NCBI GenBank assembly: GCA_964017185.1
Contig: OZ024870.1
Coordinates: 66,588,312 to 66,652,311, forward strand
Source: Rugalucina vietnamica
Lineage: Eukaryota; Mollusca; Bivalvia; Lucinida; Lucinidae
Length of the DNA: 64,000 nt
Direction of reading: 5' to 3'
Of this stretch, positions 1 through 11,977 are shown in pieces (position 1 is the first letter of the stretch; every line of letters starts with the position of its first letter). Under the pieces are notes generated by a model. That model saw only the letters and a list, made by a program, of their open reading frames with translations. It had not been told where the DNA came from and ran no database searches. A program made the translations under genes and the position numbers.

Positions 1-509
1 ACACCCGATTATTGGCGATTAAACAAACAAAGCTGAAGCGAATCACATAGAGTGTCTCCCCGCGATTGAGCACATATTTTTTTTTCACATACGGTGTGCC
101 GATTTGTCAAAGGCGTAAATGTTGCATGACGGTACAGTGGTAGAGCTAACTTTTTTAGAGGGCAGGGTGCCACAGGCCTGTCAGGGCATTTGCGACGCGT
201 GATTTCTCTTCAAGAGGGCAGACGCTTTTAATGTGTTGAACTGTTCATGTCTAATAACCGTCTTTGTATCTGTTAGCAAGAAGCAGCAGGGTTTGTTTTT
301 GTGATACATAAGAGATCATAAGCTTGTGAGGCTGTATTCAAGCATTTAATCATATTTTGAATCATTTTCTTGTAGGTAGCAACATGAGAATAAAAACCTC
401 CTATATTTTGTATTTTTATTCAAAACAAATCTCTGACAGTCAATGACACAGAAATAAAACATATATTACATCAACAGTAACAATACTCAGAATATGAATG
501 CTTGCATAT
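1..509. other. Non-coding, no gene seen
   Basis: No supported coding region. Around 131-149 lies one arm (GGTACAGTGGTAGAGCTAA) of an imperfect inverted repeat whose partner is near 1502-1520, so part of this stretch may belong to an old transposon. Confidence 0.5.
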
Positions 510-967
510 GTTACCCAGTACCGGTCTGTAGCAAGAAAGCATTTGCTCTGTCCCAATATGACTGAAAAAATGTTACACAGTACCGGTCTGTAGCCGGGTC
601 TGTAGCAAGAAAGCATTTGCTCTGTCCCAATATGACTGAAATAATGTTACACAGTACCTGTCTGCAGCAAGAAAGCATTTGCTCTGTCCCAATATGACTG
701 AAATAATGTTACCCAGTACCTGTCTGTAGCAAGAAAGCATTTGCTCTGTCCCAATATGACTGAAATAATGTTACCCAGTACCGGTCTGTAGCCGGGTCTG
801 TAGCAAGAAAGCATTTGCTCTGTCCCAATATGACTGAAATAATGTTACACAGTACCGGTCTGTAGCAAGAAAGCATTTGCTCTGTCCTAATATGACTGAA
901 ATAATGTTACCCAGTACCTGTCTGTAGCAAGAAAGCATTTGCTCTGTCCCAATATGACTGAAAAAAT
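510..967. repeat. 62-bp minisatellite, 7 units
   Basis: Seven head-to-tail units, each starting GTTAC(A/C)CAGTACC and ending near AATATGACTGAAA. Five units are 62 bp. Units 2 and 5 are 74 bp because GTCTGTAGCCGG is duplicated inside them. The array stops at GTTGCCTGG (968) and is followed by a run of C near 995-1013. An open frame on the minus strand across it is only the translation of the repeat. Confidence 0.95.
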
Positions 968-1528
968 GTTGCCTGGGATGCAACAGAATGACCTCCCCCC
1001 CCCCCCCCCCCCCACTCTCTCCCTTCTTACCACTGATTTTTTTTTAAACCATAATTTATTATGTCTGACAAGTCAGAAGTGTATCAACAATAATCATGTA
1101 AAATGACTTCATACATGTTTCTGCTGTTTTCTTCAGTGATTTGAATCGTTTGTCTCTTGTGTAGGCATCTTTCTCTCTTTATGTCAACCTCTATAAATCT
1201 CTGCCTTATTCAACTGTGTGTATTGAAATCAATATCAATAATAGTTTATCAGGTCAGTGTACAGGTGTTTACTGCAGTAGTAGTATTCTAAAAATAGATT
1301 AACTGGCCTTGGAGTAATTATTGACACATATTATCGGTAAAATTAACACAGCATGACGCAGTGAATAGGGATTAACAGGAGCCAATTTAAAGGTAATTTG
1401 GGGCAAATTAAGGACAGGGGTGTCTTACGGGATAAAAATAGGGCAGGGGGGCAAGGCTATTATGGCAATGAAGGCAGGGCGTCCCCCCCTTCTGCGCCCA
1501 TTTAGCTCTACCACTGCGGTACCGCCAC

Positions 1529-3331
1529 CAGGGTTGGGGTAATTAAAATTGTAATTGTAATTAATTGCAATTTAATTACATTTTTCAAAATAATTGAAAA
1601 TAATTGTAATTCAGTCTTTACTTTAATTACAATAATTGAAATGTAATGAATTACAGTGTCAAAAAGGGGTGTAATTAACAATTACTTTTGAATTACTTTA
1701 TCTCTTACACATATTTAGAGATTAATATTGTAAGAGTGCACTGCAGATTACCCTGTTGAAGCTTTTCCTTGTATGTCTCATTGAAGTTTCAGGTACATTA
1801 TACAGTACTCAAGTAAAAATATTTTCTCTAAGCCATTATTTACATCAGAAGTTAAAATTTGTCTATTCATCTATAAAAACCTATTTCTTCATCTACTGAC
1901 AAAATTAAGTCTTGGGTACTTTTAAGCCTTTCCTAACTGATTCCCTAAGAGCTATTTATCATCTTAAAATGACATCAAACAATAATTGAGCAAAAGTGTT
2001 AAAACTCAAACAATCATTATCTTTTCTTTTATGCCTTGATTGGTGTCCTTGTTGGTTTTTCACACCTCACTGACAGAGTCATAATTGAATAAGATATATT
2101 GTTCAGAGTAGTGTTTTAGGCTATTTAAAGATTTAAAACTCATTTGGTCACAAAATTAAACTGCTTCTTTTCAAGGTCCCCTTGTATTGCTAATTTATTA
2201 AGGATTGAGTGAACTTGAATATCATGTTTTCCAAATGGGAAACTGATAGAAATTATTGGTCAAACCATTCTTTGTCATGTTTGTGCCCCCGCCTATTGGG
2301 GCCTAGGAGAAATAGATTGGGTGCTTGTGCCTCCAGACAAAGCTTCTAATCTACTGACCGACCATCTGATTACTGGTTAACCGCTCATGTCTGAGTCTGC
2401 CCAGGAAAAGTGGTTTGGTCAAACCATCCATACATATAAGCCGTATTGGCTTAGTTGGGTGGTTATATTTATGAAGCACATTTTGAGTGTCATGACATCT
2501 TAATGTTGGGTAAAAGTCCCATAAAATTGAGGCAACACCCAGACATGACCATTGCTGTTGACTGGGACGTAAAGCATCAATTCAAACAAACATGCTTCCA
2601 TGATTGTAAGATACCTGTGCAGTATTTAAGCTGTTAAGGACTGTCAATTTTATGCCTCTTGACGTTTTGCTGAGTTTTAAGGACAGTGCATGCAGAAATT
2701 TGACCTGCTAGATGTTTGACACTTTTTATAATTCATTGCCATTTGTTACAAATCAGGAGTGATCATTCACCCCCTCTTTCATCAATAAGCCAGCATAGTC
2801 AGCAAAATGATCTTGGTGGATTTTTTTTTAAATATTTATATAGTGCTTTAGCATGAGACTTAATTATTTTTAGTCATGTCAGAAGAGATATACCACTTCC
2901 TAGTTATAAACCAGTGATATGAGATGTAGTTATATTCACAAGTAATCTTTTGACATTTGATGCGATACATATGTCAAAACTGTTTATATCATTTAATGGT
3001 TAATTATGTATATATCAGCATTTTCAAACATTCCTGTTCAATAAGGGGCAAAAAGAAAAAGAAGACTAGTAGTACAAAAGGTTCCTGCCAGATAATGTCA
3101 TTTGCACTCCAAGTGGTCTCTTTATCAAGAGTTTTGGACTTAGAGGTTTCATACGTCTAAACAGTCTATGCAAAGTAATTGTATGTAATGAATTACATTG
3201 GGCTAAGTAATTGTATGTAATGAATTACTTTTCTAAAATGCCTAGTAATTGTAATTGTAATTTAATTGAACAAATGCCAATGTAATTGTAATTCAATTAA
3301 TTACTTTTCAAAGTAATTGACCCCAAGCCTG
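1529..3331. mobile_element. Non-autonomous hAT-like DNA transposon
   Basis: The ends are inverted repeats CAGGGTTGGGGTAATTA (left) and, read inwards from the right, CAGGCTTGGGGTCAATTA. The element is flanked by a perfect 8-bp duplication ACCGCCAC (1521-1528 and 3332-3339). CAGGG ends plus an 8-bp duplication are typical of hAT elements. Both subterminal regions are rich in AATTGTAATT motifs. I see no transposase, so it would need one in trans. The frame at 2455-2637 is not recognisable. Confidence 0.9.
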
Positions 3332-3339
3332 ACCGCCAC

Positions 3340-4524
3340 GGACATTACTATAGTCACGGGTTTTAGTAGATCAGCAATAAAGCTAATAGATGACGTCATA
3401 TATCAAATTACGTCACATCAAAATAATATTGTAAACAGAAAGCATGGCAGATGCTGACAGAAAAGGTGCTTTTCAACGTCATTTCTAAGCAATTTCTTCG
3501 ATATGCTATGTTCTGAGAATGCCGAAAGGACTGGCCCACATGTTGGAATGTATTTTGGTTCCATACAAAATTCTACATGATATATTTGTCTGTACATGTG
3601 ATTTTTGTTATCGAATTTATTCCATGTAGATTATTTTCATCCCTGACATCATATGATACAAAAAATGACACTTTCTGTCAAAATATTGAGGTTTATGCTG
3701 ACATTTGTCCGCCATTTTTTTTTCCTTAAAATTCCACTAATGACATGTTAAAACTACCCCCAGACCATCATTAAATTAAATGCGGAACTTGGCGTTTTAA
3801 TGACGAACATAGGTCATTAAAATTTTGATACAACTGAATTTAACAATGAACTATTAATGACGAATTTGATGACAAGTTAATTTGTCATTAAAGTTTGATA
3901 CGATCGGGTCCTGGGCATTTGGACATTTTCGACAAATGTCTTGGAGGCACAGGTTGCTAAGTTGCGACCGTGCAGTCACAAAACCTCCAATAGAATAGAA
4001 TAGAATGTGCCTAGTAAACCAGAGACAAGAATGCGCCAGTAAAAAAAAAAATAACTCCAGGGGAATTGTCAGCAAAGAGTAACAGGTCGCGAAAACATAT
4101 GACATGAAAAAAACAGTATGAAGCCATCGGATCTAGTTTAAAAATACTGATGGAAAGCATATTTCAAAGCTCCACGCTACTTACAGCTGCACTTAAAGAA
4201 GCAAAACATGCAAATTTCTGAAGGTTTGCACGATTTTTAACAAGCAGACTTTGCAATATATTCGATGTCGTAAAAGTTGTGTTTGTTTGTGACCGGTCCG
4301 TGGAAACACCTCAAAACGGAGAGGGCAACGAGTCTTTTCTTTTTTTACTGTTTACAGAGTCGATCAATATCTGACCATTACCTCAGGAGCTGTGGAAATG
4401 TGACTTGCTCAAGGCCCAATATATTTCCCCTCACTCGTTTTGTTTTGTTTTCCTGTTACTCCCATCAATCAATTTCTGATTATTCTTGGGAGGTGTACAT
4501 TGTACACTCCGGTGTGTTTGCAGG
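3340..4524. other. Non-coding, no gene seen
   Basis: AT-rich sequence with scattered short open frames and no recognisable protein. It contains GACGTCA-type palindromes near 3390-3415 and a short run of GAATA repeats near 3990-4005. Confidence 0.4.
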
Positions 4525-4776
4525 ATGAGCCTACATGCATGAGGATAGAACCTGTGTAGGGATCTTTAACCTGCACAGGGGGTGACTGTCCCTGCACAGG
4601 GGGTCTCCAGTTAACGTCCCGATCCGAAGGACGGTGCACTGTATCATGTCATTCCTGCAAATGACACGAAGGGAAGCAAAGTTCGGACCAACAAATTTTC
4701 CTCGCCGCCGGCGGGGATCGAACCCGGGACCTCTAGCACAAGAAGCCAGTGCGCTAACCACTCGGCTATCTCGCTT
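4525..4776 (-). mobile_element. tRNA-derived SINE
   Basis: On the minus strand, reading from about 4776, a tRNA-like head starts GCGAGATAGCCGAGTGG (A box) and contains GGTTCGATCCC (B box) near 4718-4728. The acceptor-stem halves do not pair, so this is not a working tRNA gene. The body runs on towards 4525 with a duplicated CTGCACAGGGGG motif. Confidence 0.75.
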
Positions 4777-6326
4777 CTGTTCTCCAATCATTTTCTCCTA
4801 CCTTAGTCGATCAACTCAATGAACTCTCACAGCATGAAAGTGGTAATGTCACTGAAAGCTTATCGCATAAACATAGCTGTAAACCTCTCCCACATGAAAA
4901 GGAAACTGTGATGTCTAGTCAGTTATTCTCAGTACACCCTAACAATATTAAACACTATTCAGTTGGTATTCTCGCCTTGTTACTAGCTGTATATAGTGAT
5001 ATACACATGAATCCCGGTCGGCCCTGGAAATGGATCTATATACCCTTATATATCTATATATATGTGCCAGTTACCTGGGCGGATCAAGGAGTGTGTTGGA
5101 ATGAATGCAGCGTGTGGCACCACAAGTCATATAAGTTCACGGGAAATGGAGAACTTGAACAGAAGCAGTGTTATTTGGCATTGCTGTAAATGCGACAGTA
5201 TGAACGTTGATAGTTTTACCTATAATAGCTTTGAACTATACACATCAAATGCCTTCATGCCCCTATCTGACCTTGACATTACACTGGACTCTGCCAATTC
5301 GTCAACCTCATCCAACACATTATTCACAAGTAGCCCGTCAGTTTCACTTGGAAGAGTATCAAGATCGAACTTAGGTAGTGTAGAGACTGACATCGGCCGT
5401 AGTGCTGGTTCTAATACCAAGGACTCTGGACATATAAATTTACCTAAAGACACTAACTTACGAATCCTCACAGCATTTAAGGCGGCGCTGGACTATGTGA
5501 AACCAGACATTATCTGCGGTACAGAGTCATGGCTAAAAGGGATTAAGCCCGGAAAGGAACCGGATAAGAATTGTACCAAAACTGTAAAGTATTTCCTGAA
5601 AACTTCAATTTTTATCGGAATGATAGAGCAACACGAGAAGGAGGTGTTTTATTGGTGTGAAACAAGGCCTATCCTCTATTGAACTCCCGGACTTAGTTAC
5701 AAACTGTGAAATCATTTGGTCAAAGGTGAAAATTCTACAAAACATGAAAACAAAGACATTTATATTGGATCGTTTTATATGCCCCATAGAAACATTAATG
5801 ATATAAAACAGCTAGAACTATCATTGAATAACACGACAAATTCAAACACCCCAAGACACATCCTACAAGCTGGGGACTTTAATTGCCCAGACATTGAATG
5901 GGATTCACTTTCAGTTTGCCCAGGAGCCCAAGATAGAGAAATTCAGCAGGCTTTATAGGACCTATCCATTGAACATGGACTAACACAAATTCACGAGAAA
6001 CCAAGCCAACAAGATAATATCTTGGATTTGGTCTTTACAAATAACCCTTCTCTTGTTAAAAGTTCAAACAGCATTCCAGGTATCAGCGACCACTCTATGG
6101 TTGTTACAGACTCGTATTCAAAACCATACTATAATAAACAGAAACCAAAGAAAGTGTTTTTGATTCATCAGGATGTTAATCATGATTTATTTGTTTGTTC
6201 TTGATGATTCTTTGACTAGTTAGGGATTCACCACGAGGACCAAAGAACTAACTAAATGTTATGAACCACTGCAGAAGCTGAGGGTAAGGTTACGGCCGTG
6301 TAAAATCGATTTAAGCCCGCCAGTAA

Positions 6327-6620
6327 CTTTTTGTTGCTGATCGTTCCAAGTCGATACTTCTGTGGTGGTTCTTTTTGTTTTATGTCTTGGTGTTTAATAT
6401 TTTTGTGCTGTTGGCGCCTTATGTATGTTATCATATTTTTAGTTAAGTTAAGGTAACTGATTGGCCACCTATTGGGAAAATAGCTGCTCATTCTGCTTAC
6501 GAAATGTTTTCATGGTATAGGTACCTAATTGTTAGTTTGGTTTTTTCCCACCTCGGGTTTTTGGAGTGGGAATCTTTTGCTGATTGCGCCTTTTCCTGAT
6601 CTTTGCCTACTTGTACCTTT
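6327..6620 (+). mobile_element. Retroposon family D, copy inside the LINE
   Basis: About 294 bp closely matching 11431-11727, from CTGATCGTTCCAAGTCGATA to the shared end CCTACTTGTACCTTT. It interrupts the LINE coding region. Non-coding. The common 3' end and variable 5' end in four copies suggest retroposition. Confidence 0.75.
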
Positions 6621-7634
6621 CTCTATGCCAAAACAAAATCAAAGACGAAATGCTTAAACTGTCATCAACCTTAATAGACAAATCTAGTGAGGGAAACACA
6701 CGTGTTCAAGAGCTCTGGGAATACTTTAAAAACTCTGTGAACAATGTAATGGAGGAAAACATTCCATCAAAGTCATTCAGGAATAATAATACACTTCCAT
6801 GGTTCAAGAAAAAGCTGAAAAGTCTAGTCAGACGTAAGACTAGACTTTATAACCAAGCAAAGAAAACCCATCAATGGTCAGACTATAGAAAGTTTCAAAA
6901 ACATTGTAAAAAAGAATTTAAGCAGACAGAAGTGGGCTATGTTAATAAAATTATTCAGGATGGTTTAGACAACAACAACACCAAACCTTTTTGGAAGTAT
7001 ATAAAATCCAAACGCCAGGACAATATCGGTACACCGCCATTGAAAAAGAATGGTACGCTTGTGAATGATGATGTGGGTAAATCAGACATTTTGTAGACCA
7101 ATTTAAGTCGGTCTTCACTAAGATAACACAGAAAGAACTACCTACGATATCAGCTAAATGTTAAACTAACATATCTCCCCTACATATAAACTCAAATGGT
7201 GTTGAAAAACTTTTATCCTCAATCAACTTACAAAACTATAGGACCAGACAGCATTCCAAATATCATACTTAAAGACTGTGCTAAACAAGCAGCACCGGGT
7301 TTAAGTGCCATATTTCAGTGTTCCACTGATAGTGGGGAGTTACCGGGCGATTGGGTCAACGCTAATGTATCGCTTATCTACAAGAAGGGTGACGTCCACT
7401 TGCCAGAAAATTATCGCCCAGTTTCACTTACGTAATTGTCGTGCAAAATTCTTGAACATATTATATGTTAACATTTGCTAAATCACTTAGAAAAACACAA
7501 AATTCTTACTAAACTGAACCATGGATTCAGATCTGGATTTTCGTGCGAAACGCAGCTGCTTGTTACGCTCAATGACTTTCTCAAAGCAAATTAACCAAGG
7601 ACTTCAAACAGATGTCAGAATCCTCGATTTTTCT

Positions 7635-7756
7635 AAAAAGGTACAAGTAGGCAAAGATCAGGAAAAGGCGCAATCAGAAAAAGATTCCCACTCCAAAAAC
7701 CGAGGTGGGAAAAAACCAAACTAACAATCAGGTACTTATACCATGAAACATATTCT
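7635..7756 (-). mobile_element. Retroposon family D, 5'-truncated copy with target duplication
   Basis: A minus-strand fragment (GGTACAAGTAGGCAAAGATC near 7640) inserted between the LINE codons for ILDFSK and YSKAFDT. It is flanked by TTCTAAA on both sides (near 7631 and 7751), a likely 7-bp target duplication. Confidence 0.7.
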
Positions 7757-8360
7757 AAAGCCTTTGATACTGTGCCTTACGCGGAACTCTTACATAAACT
7801 GAACCATTACGGTATAAATGGCACAGTACTCGAATGGCTTAAATCCTTCTTGACTACGCGATACATGCGTGTAGTAGTTGAAGGGGAACATGCGAAATCT
7901 GTCTACGTGGAATCTGGAGTGCCCCAGGGTACAGTACTCGGGCCGCTTTTATTCTTGTGTCATATCAATGACTTGCCGGACTCTGTATCATCAAGTGTAC
8001 GTTTGTTCGCGGACGATTGCTTGTTATATAGAACCATCAAAACGTCTGAACATGTTAACAGCCAATTTGATATGGAATACATGTATTTTCATTTTACGAC
8101 ACTCACATCTCTCTGTGTGACAGCTAAGTGAGCATTATTATGTACCCTCTTTGTACTTTCAAACAATTATATTTCAAAAATATTTCTTTGCTAAAACTAA
8201 AACTTTTATACAATGTATAAAATGCGTGGTAAGCCACGATATGTTTGAAAATGTTACAAATCCTCTATAATAATATCACACTCTGCATGCTCAATATCGA
8301 TATTTGACCAACGCCGGAATGAGCTAGCCAACTCCGAGCATAAAGTCTACGCCTGAGAAA

Positions 8361-8550
8361 TATATAGAGGATATTCAAGTTTTTGGAGTGAATATGAGTT
8401 TTATTTCATTGAGTGAAGTGAAAATTTTTTTATATTTCATGAGTGCCGAAGGCACGAATGAAATATATAATTTTTCACTTCACGAGATGAAATAAAACTC
8501 ATATTCACGACAAAAACTTGAATTTTCTTTTTATTATATTGCATGTAGTC
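8361..8550. mobile_element. Palindromic MITE (family B)
   Basis: A long near-perfect hairpin: AATATGAGTTTTATTTCA on the left pairs with TGAAATAAAACTCATATT on the right. The apex is GTGCCGAAGGCAC. A related palindrome is at 24517-24708. No coding capacity. Confidence 0.8.
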
Positions 8551-10430
8551 ATTGTAACGTTGCGCGCTAAAGCATATGACGTCAAAATCTTAAATGACGT
8601 CATTACGTCACGTCATTACGTCGCTATTCTGTGTGAACGTTCATTGCGTCAACAATAGCATAGATTATAAAATTTAGTTATGTATAAATTAGAAATGAAA
8701 CGGTGGAATCGTTATTTGCGTATTCCCAAATCTTATATTTTCACATGTGAAAATAAAACTTTTTTATATTTTCTTTTTCAAATATTGGTTATATGTAATA
8801 CATATTTCTCAATATTTCATCACTTGCCATATAATAAAGAGGATGTCTTGCTTCTAAAAATGCAAAATAAATTAGAAAGCATGCTCTTTACTCAGTTTCG
8901 CTAATTCTGTAACTTCCCATACCATTGATTTTGTTGTTCAAAACGATTGTAGGCGCAAAAATGTTCGTATAATTGAGAAATTTATGAAAACTGTACGTTA
9001 ACACGATAACCTATTTGAAACAGCTACACGCTTGTTTCAGTACGAAGAAATTGGCTGACATTGTGAATATGGAAGAAACAATCTTGCTTGTGTTTGGTAT
9101 ATTTTGAACATTTTCAAACGTTTGAATAATGGACCCTCTTTAGTGATGAAATGAGGATAACGTTACCGCCGGAGGAAGATACGACTGCAGCCGGAGGAAA
9201 AGATAGTGAAGAGATAAGACCAACTAAGACACCCGATTTTGTTCTCAAGATTTGATGGCCTTTTTATCAAAATATTTGTCGAAGACATCTCAGATCATTT
9301 TTGACCTGCATCCGGGTTTTTTTTCCATATGGAAGATGAAAAAGGCAACAAACTGCATCTCTTTAAAAGTACTTTAATATGATGTTTTTTTTACTATACA
9401 AGTCATCATTGATCCTTATTGTTATCCATTTTAATCGCTTTTTGTGTGACGAAAGCTTTTGCAAAGAAAAATTAAAATAAAATATCTGTGGATTTTGAAA
9501 TTTTATGATCCGTCGTAGATAAGATGCGTTCGGATTTTCTCCATTGAATATAGGCGTGTTCGGATCAAAGGCTCTGCTTCAAAGAACGAGTTGTTTCCGC
9601 CAGTAAGGGTTCACCGCACAATAACGATATTTTTACACATTTTTTTTTTTTTGCATCAGATTTATATCCAGGAATTTTGGGGTAGGTATATAATTATGCA
9701 TTAAAACTGTCAACGTTAATACGAATAGGTACAGTTTTTTTCACTGAGCGTTAGCTGTCAGGCTAAGGTAGTGATGTCATTTCAACAACAGAGCAAACTA
9801 GTCTTGTGTCCGTCAAAGATGGATTTCAGTCCCAAAACTATATATCTTGTGCTTAGGTATCACTACTACATCACTGAGCTTCTATGCACTGTCAACAATA
9901 TATATTTTAGAATAAAGCATAAAAAATGTACATCATGCATCCTGTACCCTACTGCAGAACAGATATTAATATTCGACAATTATCTTTTTTAAAGATGTTT
10001 CTTGTATTAACTTTCACCCCATAATGGTCTGTAATGCCTAAAATCTCCTACAAGACGCTTACCTTGTGGCGTGGGGTCGCGCGCGCGCACGTTTCTGTTA
10101 CACATGGAATTGAAGACACATTGTTCCACTTATTGTTTATATTCGTAGTTTCTCATAAATGAAAATAAATTCTGTACACGGAGATACAAACGAGCAATAA
10201 TTGAAAAGAAAATCAAGGATTGCTAGATTTGCCACAGACATGCATTAAATGCAACATGCACTAAAAGGGTACAGTTTTATTTTCCTTAACATTCGGATTG
10301 TACAGTTTCACTCATTCATATTGATCCAGAAAAACTTTTATTACAAGATATAACTTAAAAAAATCATCCCATGCCTTTTTAAATACTTAAGTATTATTTT
10401 TTTAATTAAAACATGGTAAGGCCTGAATTA
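8551..10430. other. Non-coding, no gene seen
   Basis: AT-rich, with short frames that match nothing I recognise (for example 8680-8904 and a 34-codon frame at 9151-9255). Around 8577-8622 there is a cluster of ACGTCA motifs (ATGACGTCA, TTACGTCACGTCATTACGTC), resembling CRE/ATF sites, but no gene start lies next to it. Confidence 0.4.
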
Positions 10431-10517
10431 AAAAATGTTTGTTTGTCCTTTACCTACCCAGCATTTTAGTCTTGGGTGGGTAGGTAGGGAAAATATTATA
10501 TTATATCTTGCTTTCAG

Positions 10518-10549
10518 TAAATAAATAAATAAATAAATAAATAGATAGA

Positions 10550-10616
<67 letters not shown>

Positions 10617-10620
10617 ATAG
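10518..10620. repeat. (ATAA)n microsatellite
   Basis: More than twenty units of ATAA with a short ATAGATAG interruption near 10540. The minus-strand frame encoding Leu-Phe-Ile-Tyr repeats is an artefact of this array. Confidence 0.97.
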
Positions 10621-10702
10621 AAATTAACTTCCAAAAACTTTAAAGTTTAGTCAGTAAGCATCACCTTTCATTTTGCATAAAATACTACTGTAATATAGGC
10701 CA

Positions 10703-11430
10703 GTATGAATAGAATAGAATAGAATAGAATATTTTTATTTTCCAATCAAGGACCCTTTCGGGCATCAAACAAAACATACATATATCTGATTACATACAAC
10801 AAACATAATTAACAAAAACACAAAATACCAAACTAGCAATAAATCGTGACATGAATACTAGTGTGCAATTTTGATGGTGAGAATGATATGATAGGTGATG
10901 CCTTAAAATGACTGGTAACGCTAGCGGCCTCAGTAATAATACATATAATATTTCATTTCTTATTTCTTTTTTCAAAACAATTATGTATATATGTACCAAA
11001 AGCAAACAAAATATCTTCATCTTCTTGTAAAAGAAGCCAAATGGCTTTGTCATTATCACATAATGGTATAAAATTGTTGTTTTTAAACTGTATCTTATTA
11101 TATAAATCTGTTCTTTCTGAATCATAAAATGAGCACTGTGTAATAAATTGAAACTCGGTTTCTATCTGATTTAAGTTACAATATTTACATAGTCTTTCTG
11201 AGCGTGACAAACGTTTCGGCTTCGTATATCTACCAGCTTCAATCAATTGTGAGCACTGATTCTTAATTTACAAATAGCTTTTCTCAAATGGAACTTTTCT
11301 AGTTTTAAATATGGTTCGGTCTTAAATTCTTGTTTAAACGTGAAGTATGTATCTAATTTTCCGTCATAGTCGCTTCTCTGTTTATTCCAAAATGGTTTAA
11401 ACCCCTTCATTAATTTTTTTAACCATACAT
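10703..11430 (-). pseudogene. 5'-truncated LINE, C-terminal zinc-knuckle region
   Basis: The minus-strand frame at 10953-11246 contains LCKYCNLNQIETEFQFITQC, the Cys-rich C-terminal motif found after the reverse transcriptase in many animal LINEs. Related coding sequence continues upstream to about 11420 across a break. The 3' end is a short (ATTCT)n run at about 10709-10730. Dead fragment. Confidence 0.75.
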
Positions 11431-11727
11431 ACTTTGTGTTACTGATCGTTCCAAGTCGATACTTCTGTGGTGGTTCTTTTTGTTTTATGTCTTGGTGTAT
11501 AAAAATTTTTTGTGCTGTTGGCGCCTTATGTATGTTTTCATATTTTTAGTAAAGTTAAGGTAACTGAGTGGCCACCTATTGGGAAAATAGCTGCTCATTC
11601 GGCTTACGATATGTTTCATGGTATAAGTTCCTGATTGTTAGTTTGGTTTTTTCCCACCTCGGTTTTTGGAGTGGGAATCTTTTTCTGATTGCGCCTTTTC
11701 CTGATCTTTGCCTACTTGTACCTTTTT
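11431..11727 (+). mobile_element. Retroposon family D, second full copy
   Basis: Matches the copy at 6327-6620 along its whole length with small differences (for example GTATAAAAATT against GTTTAATATT). It ends CCTACTTGTACC. It abuts the 5' edge of the truncated LINE at 10703-11430. Confidence 0.75.
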
Positions 11728-11798
11728 AACTGATTAACACTAATATTACGACATGAAGTAATATCGATCTTTAACAGCCGAAGAATATATATCGCTGA

Positions 11799-11977
11799 AG
11801 TGTACCAAGTTTGAGTTCCTTTATTATGAACTCAAAAGTATGTATTAATTTCATGTATCAATTTCATGAATAGTTGTTTCACAAAAAGTGTACCAAGTTT
11901 GAGTTCCTTATTATGAACTCAAAAGTATGTATTAATTTCATGTATTAATTTCATGAATAGTTGTTTCACAAAAAGTG
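11799..11977. repeat. 88-bp tandem duplication
   Basis: Two nearly identical units starting GTGTACCAAGTTTGAGTTCC at 11800 and 11888. Both include ATTAATTTCATG and end at TTGTTTCACAAAAA. Confidence 0.9.

Larger units (their letters stand above)
4790..8131 (+). pseudogene. Decayed non-LTR retrotransposon: PHD-like finger, endonuclease, reverse transcriptase
   Basis: Fragments of one polyprotein lie in order but in different frames. First a leader with DIHMNPG (near 5007), of the type found ahead of many CR1/L2-like proteins. Then a Cys/His PHD-like finger (VCWNECSVWHHKS, then WHCCKCDS, about 5095-5200). Then an endonuclease (IICGTESWLKG near 5513; AGDFNCPDIEWDS near 5869; GISDHSMVV near 6081), and reverse transcriptase motifs (ENYRPVSLT; YSKAFDTVP; SGVPQGTVLGPLLF; FADDCLLYR near 8008). 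Frameshifts and stops are frequent, and two later insertions (about 6327-6620 and 7642-7749) split it. Nothing of the domain beyond FADD is found before 8131. It is inactive. Clade is CR1/L2/Jockey-like; I cannot place it more exactly. Confidence 0.88.

Noticed and set aside
510-967. CRISPR array
   Set aside because: Units are contiguous with no unique spacers, and the genome is eukaryotic.
4700-4776. Functional tRNA gene
   Set aside because: A and B boxes are present but the acceptor stem does not pair and the sequence runs into a SINE body.
9151-9255. Frame MRITLPPEEDTTAAGGKDSE... as an exon
   Set aside because: It has protein-like composition, but I see no convincing splice partner or known homologue. 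Kept as non-coding.
10428-10634. Frame of Leu-Phe-Ile-Tyr repeats
   Set aside because: Translation of the (ATAA)n microsatellite.
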